Source of the DNA: Propionibacteriaceae bacterium
Lineage (GTDB): Bacteria > Actinomycetota > Actinomycetes > Propionibacteriales > Propionibacteriaceae
DNA length: 5,165 nucleotides
Direction: 5' to 3'
Assembly: GCA_031272685.1 (NCBI GenBank)
Contig: JAISTI010000024.1
Span: forward strand, 1 to 5,165
This document shows positions 1-4,344 of the stretch, piece after piece; position 1 is the stretch's first letter, and each line of letters begins with the position of its first letter. The notes below the pieces were generated by a model, which saw only the letters and a list, made by a program, of their open reading frames with translations, was not told where the DNA came from and made no database searches. Both the position numbers and the translations under genes were made by a program.

Positions 1-228
1 CGCGAGTCCAAAGGCGATGCGGGTCGCGAGCGCCAGGCCGGCCGCCATCACCGCGAGGGTGACGTATTCGTTGTTGATCCAGTTGGTGGCCTTGCGCAGT
101 ATCGCCAGGGCGAGGGCGCCGGCCAATGACGCGGGCAGCCACCAGCGCGCCGCCGCGCGGCGGACGGCGAGCGTCCAGACCAGCAGCGGCGGCAGCAGCG
201 GGTAGAGGGTGTCCGCGAACAGTCGCAT
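1..228 (-). CDS. Multi-pass membrane protein of the iron-uptake operon, N-terminal part (runs off the left edge)
   Basis: Only the first 76 residues are present, beginning MRLFADTLYPLLPPLL. They are strongly hydrophobic, with about three likely membrane spans near residues 3-20, 30-45 and 56-75, and short charged links (VRRAAARWW and RKATNWINNEY). The ATG at 228 lies 8 bases after the stop codon of the P19 lipoprotein gene, and a GGTGA ribosome-binding match (241-237) overlaps that stop, so translation is probably coupled. In Bifidobacterium and Actinomyces loci with the same FTR1-P19 pair, the next gene often encodes a membrane protein with a C-terminal Fe-S or metal-binding DUF2318 domain, followed by FtsX-like ABC permeases and an ATPase. 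By position this gene could be that protein, but the diagnostic cysteine-rich part lies outside the window. The membrane location is seen; the role in iron transport is inferred from the neighbours only. Confidence 0.7.
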   Translation of the reverse strand, partial: MRLFADTLYPLLPPLLVWTLAVRRAAARWWLPASLAGALALAILRKATNWINNEYVTLAVMAAGLALATRIAFGLA

Positions 229-236
229 CTATGGCG

Positions 237-827
237 TCACCATTCCCGGGGGGTGTATTCGAAATCGGGCCATTCGGCCACCAGCGGGGCTTCCCAGAAG
301 CGGCCGTCCACGCCGGTGGCGGCGTCGGTGTGGATGAGGTGGCCGTTGTCGGCGGGGGAGTGGATGGTGAATTTCACGTCGTACACGCCGGCGCCGCCCA
401 TCTTCAGGTTCGCGCCGTAGTGCGGGCCGTCCGAGGCGTTCATCGGCATGAAGGTGCCGGAGTCGGAGAAGCCGTCCGGGCCGGTGATGGAGTAGTCGAC
501 GGTGAGGTTCGGCACCCAGTCGCCGGCTCCGAACCCGAGGCCGTTCTCAGCCAGGGCGCTGATGTCGGCTTCAATGTGGATGTCGGATTCGGCGGCGCTC
601 AGGCCCATGGCCGGCTCCATGTCGACGGGCTGGAAATAGACTCCGGCGACGTTCAGCGGGCCGATTTCGATGTCGTCGCCGATGGGAAACTCCTCGAAGC
701 TGGCGGCGTCGGCGGGCGCGGGGGCGGCACCCGCGCCGGTTTGGTCTTCGGCGAGAGTTTGCGGCACAGTGCACCCGGACAGGGCCAGCAGGGCGGCTAG
801 GGCGACGGCGGTGGTTTTGGGTTTCAT
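237..827 (-). CDS. P19-type iron-binding lipoprotein (Fe2+ transport protein family)
   Basis: A 196-residue lipoprotein that probably binds iron (copper is also bound by known P19 proteins) at the outer face of the membrane and hands it to the FTR1 permease encoded just upstream. Residues 1-19 form a lipoprotein signal peptide with lipobox LSGC and lipidated Cys19. A low-complexity Ala/Pro linker (about 31-42) leads into the P19 domain (about 44-192). Family hallmarks visible are FPIGDD (47-52), YFQPVDMEP (64-72), DIHIEADI (82-89), FMPM (126-129), SDGPHYGANLKM (132-143) and HLIHTD (163-168). By comparison with Campylobacter jejuni P19, the likely metal ligands are His84, Glu86, a Met in the FMPM stretch, His136 and His166; all are present. 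The ATG at 827 is chosen over a longer open frame because AGGAGA lies just before it, the lipoprotein signal starts there, and any upstream start would overlap the permease gene. The length fits the family. Confidence 0.93.
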   Translation of the reverse strand: MKPKTTAVALAALLALSGCTVPQTLAEDQTGAGAAPAPADAASFEEFPIGDDIEIGPLNVAGVYFQPVDMEPAMGLSAAESDIHIEADISALAENGLGFGAGDWVPNLTVDYSITGPDGFSDSGTFMPMNASDGPHYGANLKMGGAGVYDVKFTIHSPADNGHLIHTDAATGVDGRFWEAPLVAEWPDFEYTPREW

Positions 828-830
828 GGT

Positions 831-836
831 TCTCCT
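831..836 (-). promoter_or_regulatory. Ribosome-binding site of the P19 gene, overlapping the permease stop codon
   Basis: On the minus strand AGGAGA is followed by ACC and then the ATG of the P19 gene. The TAG stop of the permease (837-835) shares two bases with this site, so ribosomes ending the permease finish on top of it. This supports the chosen start and suggests that the two products are made by coupled translation. Confidence 0.8.
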
Positions 837-2103
837 ATGGGGTTTGCGATTGGCTCGGTATTGGGGGATGTGCGGCCCGGCGGGCTTTCCGCAGGCCGAA
901 GAGGGTGAGCAAGGCGATGGCGGCGATGGCGAGCAGCTGCGCGGCCAGGGTTTCCACAGTGGGGTAGATGCCGAGCAGGTCGGCGGTGGGCCAGCCGGGC
1001 AGGGTGGTGGCGGCGAGCACGTCTCCCTCCTGCAGTTCTTTGACACCGCCGCCGGCGAAACTGACGGCCATCAGGGCCAGCAGTATCGAGGTGGCCAGGA
1101 AGAACGGGCGCAGCGGGATGCGCACTCCGAGGTAGCGGATGGCCAGATAGACCCCCACCAGCGCCACCGCGCCCACGCCGAGGCCGAGCCAGATTTGGCC
1201 GGGGTCGGTGGTGCGGGCGAAGAGCGCCTGGTAGAAGATGATGGTTTCCGCGCCTTCGCGGAAGACGGCGAGGAACGCGATGAAGGCCAGTCCCCAGACC
1301 CGGCCGGATTCGATGGCGGCCGACGATTTCGCTTTCACGTAGGCGCCCCAGGCTTGCGAATCCGTCTTCGAAAGCAGCCAGTTGCTCACCCAGATGAGCA
1401 TGGCGACGGCGATCAGCATGGTGGCGCCCTCGAAGACTTCTTGGAAGGCGCCGGAGATGGCCGCCAGCGCGCTGAACGCCCAGGCGAGCGCCACGCTGGC
1501 CAGCAGCGCCAGGCCCACCCCGGCGTACACGTAGCGGTTTTTGTCCGCGTTTTCGGACTTCACCAGATAGGCGATGACCGCGCCCACCACCAGGATGGCT
1601 TCGAAGCCTTCGCGCAGGATGATGAGCAGCGAGCTGGCGAACTCCGCCCACGGGCTGCCTTCCGCGCCGTCGAGGGTGGCGGCGTCTGCGGCGAGCATTT
1701 GCTTCAGGGTTTCCAGGTGGGCTTCAACTTCCGATTGCGCGGCGGCGGCCAGGATTTGCTTCTTGATTTGGGAGAACTGGTATTCCACTTCGGCGGCGCG
1801 TTCCCCGGAGAGATAGGCCATCACCGTTTTTTCGAAGCCGGCCTTTTCGTAGTAGCCGTAGTAGGCGTCGTTGACGGCCGCCTTGGCCCCGGCCGCGTCG
1901 CCGGCTTGGTAGCAGGCGGCGGCGTTGTCGAGGACGGCGCCCATCTCGGCGGCCACGTCGGACCATGTCTGCGCGTCGGCGTGGGCGGCGGTGGGGGCCA
2001 GCCAGCAGGCGAGTCCGGTGAGGCAGGCGAGGCAGGCGAGCAGCGCGGCGGCGAGCGCGCGGTGGCGCGTCGGTGCGATAGTGACCCTCGCGGCTCGTGG
2101 CAT
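835..2103 (-). CDS. FTR1-family iron permease with secreted N-terminal domain
   Basis: A 422-residue membrane permease for high-affinity iron uptake. A signal sequence (about 14-42, probable cleavage after AHA at 40-42) precedes an extracytoplasmic helical domain (about 45-150), with the family-typical stretch YYGYYEKAGFEKTVMAYLSG (81-100) and then EVEYQF (105-110). The FTR1 membrane domain (about 152-405) has some seven hydrophobic spans and both iron-path motifs: REGFE at 164-168 and REGAE at 282-286. The tail is basic (RKARRA), as expected for the cytoplasmic side. It is longer than plain EfeU proteins because of the N-terminal domain, a layout known for P19-linked permeases. The ATG at 2103 is the only plausible start: an in-frame stop lies upstream in the control region, and the next Met is residue 54, beyond the signal peptide. 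It is first gene of the operon and directly downstream of two iron boxes, so expression should rise in iron starvation. Confidence 0.95.
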   Translation of the reverse strand: MPRAARVTIAPTRHRALAAALLACLACLTGLACWLAPTAAHADAQTWSDVAAEMGAVLDNAAACYQAGDAAGAKAAVNDAYYGYYEKAGFEKTVMAYLSGERAAEVEYQFSQIKKQILAAAAQSEVEAHLETLKQMLAADAATLDGAEGSPWAEFASSLLIILREGFEAILVVGAVIAYLVKSENADKNRYVYAGVGLALLASVALAWAFSALAAISGAFQEVFEGATMLIAVAMLIWVSNWLLSKTDSQAWGAYVKAKSSAAIESGRVWGLAFIAFLAVFREGAETIIFYQALFARTTDPGQIWLGLGVGAVALVGVYLAIRYLGVRIPLRPFFLATSILLALMAVSFAGGGVKELQEGDVLAATTLPGWPTADLLGIYPTVETLAAQLLAIAAIALLTLFGLRKARRAAHPPIPSQSQTP

Positions 2104-2121
2104 AAGGTTAGCCTTACCTAA
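2103..2121. promoter_or_regulatory. DtxR/IdeR iron box, start-codon proximal
   Basis: The plus strand reads TAAGGTTAGCCTTACCTAA, an interrupted palindrome matching the DtxR/IdeR consensus TWAGGTTAGSCTAACCTWA at all positions except the 13th. It touches the first base of the permease ATG and also contains the only ribosome-binding candidate (AAGG, 2115-2112 on the minus strand). Fe2+-loaded DtxR/IdeR bound here would cover the transcription start and block the operon. The match is seen; the regulator gene itself is not in the window. Confidence 0.85.
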
Positions 2122-2125
2122 TCTA
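2120..2125 (-). promoter_or_regulatory. Possible -10 element of the iron operon
   Basis: On the minus strand TAGATT fits the actinobacterial -10 pattern TANNNT and sits between the two iron boxes. It would give a very short leader carrying the AAGG ribosome-binding candidate. No good -35 hexamer is visible; the region where it should be is the distal iron box. A competing possibility is AAGGCT (2115-2110), which ends six bases before the ATG and would give a leaderless message. Either position is covered by the regulator. Confidence 0.3.
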
Positions 2126-2132
2126 GTACGAA

Positions 2133-2151
2133 TAAGGTTAGGCTAACCTAA
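2133..2151. promoter_or_regulatory. DtxR/IdeR iron box, distal
   Basis: The plus strand reads TAAGGTTAGGCTAACCTAA, which fits the degenerate DtxR/IdeR consensus at all 19 positions. It is centred 30 bp from the proximal box, about three helical turns, so two regulator dimer pairs could bind on the same face of the DNA. It would overlay the -35 region of the permease promoter. It lies about 80 bp upstream of the tadA start and is unlikely to repress that gene. Confidence 0.9.
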
Positions 2152-2185
2152 ACATAGTGGCGGGTCCACTTTGTCTCACATTCGC

Positions 2186-2209
2186 GGGCGGACGGCCACC
2201 TGGCCGCCC
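2186..2209. repeat. Short GC-rich inverted repeat in the tadA promoter region
   Basis: GGGC (2186-2189) and GGCC (2194-2197) can pair with GGCC (2202-2205) and GCCC (2206-2209), leaving an ACCT loop and a four-base bulge on one side. If tadA is leaderless, this sequence lies upstream of the transcript, so it would act as DNA (a protein site) if it acts at all. In DNA of this GC content such a repeat may arise by chance. Confidence 0.25.
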
Positions 2210-2212
2210 CAG

Positions 2213-2218
2213 TAGACT
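2213..2218 (+). promoter_or_regulatory. Probable -10 element of tadA (leaderless start)
   Basis: TAGACT fits TANNNT and ends six bases before the tadA ATG, placing the expected transcription start on the A of the start codon. There is no Shine-Dalgarno-like sequence between it and the ATG. A weak -35 candidate, CGGACG (2189-2194), lies 18 bases upstream and shares the GAC core. Confidence 0.5.
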
Positions 2219-2224
2219 GCCCGC

Positions 2225-2707
2225 ATGGGCAACCGCTGGCAGGATTTCATGGCGGCGGCGCTGGCCGAAGCCGCAGCCGCCGCCGCCCACGGTGATGTGC
2301 CGGTGGGCGCGCTGGTCGTCTCCCCCGCTGGCGACGTGATTGGCCAAGCCCACAACGAGCGCGAGCTGCGCGCCGACCCCACCGCCCACGCTGAAGTGCT
2401 GGCGCTGCGCCAAGCGGCGGCCGCCCTGGGCGCCTGGCGGCTGGAGGGCTGCACGCTGGTGTGCACGCTGGAGCCGTGCCCGATGTGTGCCGGGGCCCTC
2501 TGGCTGGCCCGCGTCGAGCGCCTGGTTTTCGCCGCGTTCGACGAGCAGGCGGGTGCGGTTTCGTCGCTATGGGATTTGGTCCGCGATCCGCGCCTGAACC
2601 ACCGGGTTGAAGTGGTAAGCGGTGTGGGGGCCCGCGAAAGCTCCGCCTTGCTCCAAGAATTCTTCGCCGGCCGACGCGGGCCGAAGCTGCGGTTGGGCGC
2701 CAGCTAG
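2225..2707 (+). CDS. tadA: tRNA-specific adenosine deaminase TadA
   Basis: A 160-residue cytoplasmic zinc enzyme that converts adenosine 34 of tRNA-Arg(ACG) to inosine, so that one tRNA reads CGU, CGC and CGA codons. Cytidine/deoxycytidylate deaminase fold signatures are complete. HAE at 55-57 carries a zinc ligand, His55, and the proton-shuttling Glu57; PCPMC at 84-88 carries the zinc ligands Cys85 and Cys88. The stretch VPVGALVV (25-32) and Asn44 in AHNERE, conserved around the substrate pocket, are also present. The length is usual for bacterial TadA. An Ala-rich first helix (10-21) is typical of a high-GC host rather than odd. The ATG at 2225 is preferred because it starts just before the first helix of the fold and is placed correctly after a -10-like hexamer. 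It is transcribed away from the iron operon and has no functional link to it. It should be essential if the genome lacks another way to read CGN codons. Confidence 0.95.
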   Translation: MGNRWQDFMAAALAEAAAAAAHGDVPVGALVVSPAGDVIGQAHNERELRADPTAHAEVLALRQAAAALGAWRLEGCTLVCTLEPCPMCAGALWLARVERLVFAAFDEQAGAVSSLWDLVRDPRLNHRVEVVSGVGARESSALLQEFFAGRRGPKLRLGAS

Positions 2708-2887
2708 CTGCCGCACCACGCCTCAGTTGTGTCGGCTGTAGTCGATAAATGTGCTGGATTTTTTGTGTTCGTCGATTACGTTGGAAGCAGTGCCGGCGCC
2801 GAAATCGACTTCGTCGCCGAGCAAGGGGCCTCGCAGGAACTGACCGCGGGCAAGCCGGCGGGGGAACAGCCGTGGGAGAATGGGCCC
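2708..2887. other. Unassigned 180-bp gap between tadA and the NAD(P)HX repair gene
   Basis: No recognised gene or RNA. The first 80 bases are clearly richer in A/T than the rest of the window, with a run of six T at 2759-2764 but no convincing GC-rich stem before it, so it is not a clear terminator. GTCGAT occurs at 2741 and 2771 (30 bases apart), and its inverse ATCGAC at 2804. On the minus strand a frame of 60 codons (2905-2723) ends VIDEHKKSSTFIDYSRHN and uses mostly C-ending codons; its start would overlap the first 18 bases of the downstream gene. The plus strand is also open in frame with the downstream gene from a GTG at 2729. Because the two frames share codon register, the same base periodicity produces both, and I cannot say which, if either, is translated. 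It is not the signal recognition particle RNA often found near tadA: the conserved core of that RNA is absent. Confidence 0.5.
2874..2887 (+). promoter_or_regulatory. Start-site signals of the NAD(P)HX repair gene
   Basis: Two readings are possible. GGGAG (2874-2878) is a fair ribosome-binding site nine bases before the ATG at 2888. Alternatively, GAGAAT (2876-2881) is a partial -10 element that ends six bases before the ATG, the same spacing as at tadA and pfkA, which would give a leaderless message. Both favour the ATG at 2888 over the in-frame GTG at 2729. Confidence 0.4.
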
Positions 2888-4306
2888 ATGATCGCCGCGT
2901 ACCATGTCGGAGAAATCCGGCGCGCCGAAGCGGGCGCCATCGCCGAGGTGGGTGCGGCGGCGCTGATGCAGCGAGCCGCTGCCGGGGTGGCGAATGTGGC
3001 GCTGGCCGAGCTGAAAGAGCTGACCGGCGGGGTGTATGCGCGGCGGGTGTTGCTACTTGTCGGCCCGGGAAACAATGGCGGCGACGGCCTGTACGCGGGC
3101 GTGCGGCTGTTGCGCCGCGGGGTGCGGGTTTTCGCTTGGCGGGCCGCCGAGCGGGTGCATTCCGAAGGCTGGGAAGCCTTTGCCGCGGCGGGCGGCCGGG
3201 AGCTGTCCTTGGCCGAGCTTGCGCGCCGGCTGCCCGACCTCGACTTGGTGTTGGACGCCATCCTCGGCATCGGCGGCAAGCCGGGCCTGCGCGAGCCGTC
3301 CGCCATTGTGGCGCGGCAGCTACGGCAGGCCGGGGTGCCCGTAGTAGCGGTGGATTTGCCCTCTGGGCTGGACGCCGATTCCGGGGCGCTGCCCGCGGAT
3401 GCCATCGCCGCCGCCACCACGGTCACATTCGGCGGCCTGAAACTGTGCCAGGTGTTGGAACCGGCCGCCTCGCAGTGCGGCGTCGTGCGTTGCCTGGACA
3501 TCGGCCTGGGCCGGATGGACGCGGCGCTGCAAGCCTGGCAGCCGGCTGACGTGGCGGCCGCGTGGCCGGTGCCGCCGGTCACCGCCCACAAGTACACGCG
3601 TGGAGTGGTCGGCGTCGACGCGGGCTCACCCACTTATCCGGGGGCCGGGCTGATGTGCGTGGCGGGAGCGGTGCGCGCCGGGGCCGGCATGGTGCGCTAT
3701 CTGGGCGACGCGGAGATCGCCGCCCAGGTGGGCAGGCGCTTGCCCAATGTGGTGCTCACCAAAGGCCAGGTACAGGCGTGGGTGTTGGGCTGCGGCTGGG
3801 GCGAGCAGGCATATGGCGCGGGCAAGGTGCGCCAGGCGGTGGGCTCCGGCCTGCCGGTGGTATTGGACGCGGACGCCCTGCGATACCTCGATGGCGTACC
3901 CCTGCACTCGCGGGTCTTGCTCACCCCGCATGCGGGCGAAATGGCCCGTTTGCTAGGTGTTTCGCGGGCCGCGGTGGAAGACGACCCGGTCGCGCAGGTG
4001 CTGCGGGCCGCGCGTGAAACCGGCGCGGTGGTGCTGCTGAAATCCACGAACCAGCTGGTGGCGCAGCCAGAATCCGGCACGGTTTTCCGCACGGTTTCCG
4101 GCCCCGCGTGGACGGCGACCGCCGGCGCGGGCGACTTCTTGGCGGGTGTCTGCGGGGCGCTGCTAGCCGCCGGGCTGGACGTCCGAGACGCGGCCCTGGC
4201 GGGGGCGTCCATCCAAGAGCTGGCCAGCCGCCGCGCCGGGCAGACCGTCGTCCCGCAGGACATGGAGTTGCCAATCGCCGGGCTCTTGGCCGGCGAGTTC
4301 GGCTGA
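2888..4306 (+). CDS. nnr: Bifunctional NAD(P)H-hydrate epimerase / ADP-dependent NAD(P)H-hydrate dehydratase
   Basis: A 472-residue cytoplasmic fusion that repairs damaged nicotinamide cofactors: the N-terminal half epimerises R- and S-NAD(P)HX, and the C-terminal half dehydrates S-NAD(P)HX back to NAD(P)H using ADP. The YjeF-N epimerase domain spans about 1-215, with GPGNNGGDG (59-67), DAILGIG (123-129) and VDLPSGLD (155-162). The ribokinase-like dehydratase domain spans about 225-470, with HKYTRG (234-239), GSPTYPGAG (246-254), RAGAGMVRY (263-271), VLDADAL (325-331), LTPHAGEMARLLG (345-357), LLKST (383-387) and AGAGDFLAG (412-420), where Asp416 is the expected catalytic residue. The usual GPGxG nucleotide loop appears as GCGWG (301-305). 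Both active sites look complete. The ATG at 2888 begins directly at the domain (MIAAYHVGEIRRAE), whereas the 53-residue in-frame extension has no family support. It stands alone between unrelated genes. Confidence 0.93.
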   Translation: MIAAYHVGEIRRAEAGAIAEVGAAALMQRAAAGVANVALAELKELTGGVYARRVLLLVGPGNNGGDGLYAGVRLLRRGVRVFAWRAAERVHSEGWEAFAAAGGRELSLAELARRLPDLDLVLDAILGIGGKPGLREPSAIVARQLRQAGVPVVAVDLPSGLDADSGALPADAIAAATTVTFGGLKLCQVLEPAASQCGVVRCLDIGLGRMDAALQAWQPADVAAAWPVPPVTAHKYTRGVVGVDAGSPTYPGAGLMCVAGAVRAGAGMVRYLGDAEIAAQVGRRLPNVVLTKGQVQAWVLGCGWGEQAYGAGKVRQAVGSGLPVVLDADALRYLDGVPLHSRVLLTPHAGEMARLLGVSRAAVEDDPVAQVLRAARETGAVVLLKSTNQLVAQPESGTVFRTVSGPAWTATAGAGDFLAGVCGALLAAGLDVRDAALAGASIQELASRRAGQTVVPQDMELPIAGLLAGEFG

Positions 4307-4309
4307 TGG

Positions 4310-4329
4310 AAACGGGCCGGTGCCGTTTT
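4310..4329 (+). terminator. Possible weak terminator after the NAD(P)HX repair gene
   Basis: AAACGG (4310-4315) can pair with CCGTTT (4323-4328) around a seven-base loop, and one further T follows, giving four T in a row. It starts four bases after the stop codon and ends just before the pfkA -10 element. The stem is short, and most of its T run lies inside the stem, so it may be weak or act on both strands. Confidence 0.3.
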
Positions 4330-4332
4330 CAC

Positions 4333-4338
4333 TAGGCT
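4333..4338 (+). promoter_or_regulatory. Probable -10 element of pfkA (leaderless start)
   Basis: TAGGCT fits TANNNT and is followed by six bases (GGCCCC) and then the pfkA ATG, so transcription should begin on the start codon. No Shine-Dalgarno sequence precedes the ATG. No good -35 hexamer is seen at the right distance; TGGAAA (4307-4312) is partly similar but lies 20 bases away. Confidence 0.5.
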
Positions 4339-4344
4339 GGCCCC

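Noticed and set aside
828..1046. Upstream in-frame extension of the P19 lipoprotein
   Set aside because: It would overlap the permease gene by about 210 bases, is Pro/Ser/Cys-rich noise, and would bury the lipoprotein signal peptide.
670..2121. Long plus-strand open frame of 483 codons opposite the permease and P19 genes
   Set aside because: It is a shadow of the minus-strand genes: low-complexity Gly/His/Gln-rich translation, no family motif, and both opposite proteins have clear domains.
2156..2170. AGTGG-CGGGT-CCACT hairpin next to the distal iron box
   Set aside because: Only a five-base stem, with no run of T on either strand that would make it a terminator; probably chance.
2225..2707. 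Control of tadA by the iron boxes
   Set aside because: The boxes are centred about 83 and 113 bp upstream of the predicted tadA start, outside the range where DtxR/IdeR normally represses, and they coincide with the start of the opposite gene.
2701..2710. Perfect palindrome CAGCTAGCTG over the tadA stop codon
   Set aside because: It has no loop and no T run, and half lies in coding sequence; not a terminator, and short enough to arise by chance.
2729..2887. In-frame N-terminal extension of the NAD(P)HX repair protein from GTG 2729
   Set aside because: The 53 extra residues are not part of the known domain, no ribosome-binding site precedes that GTG, and the ATG at 2888 has good start signals and the correct domain start. 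Mentioned in the gap entry because a coding role cannot be fully excluded.
2708..2887. Small signal recognition particle RNA or tRNA-Ser gene downstream of tadA
   Set aside because: Both occur near tadA in some bacteria, but the conserved SRP RNA core (GGAAGGAAGCAGCC-like) and any tRNA cloverleaf are missing; only a chance GGAAGCAG is present at 2783-2790.
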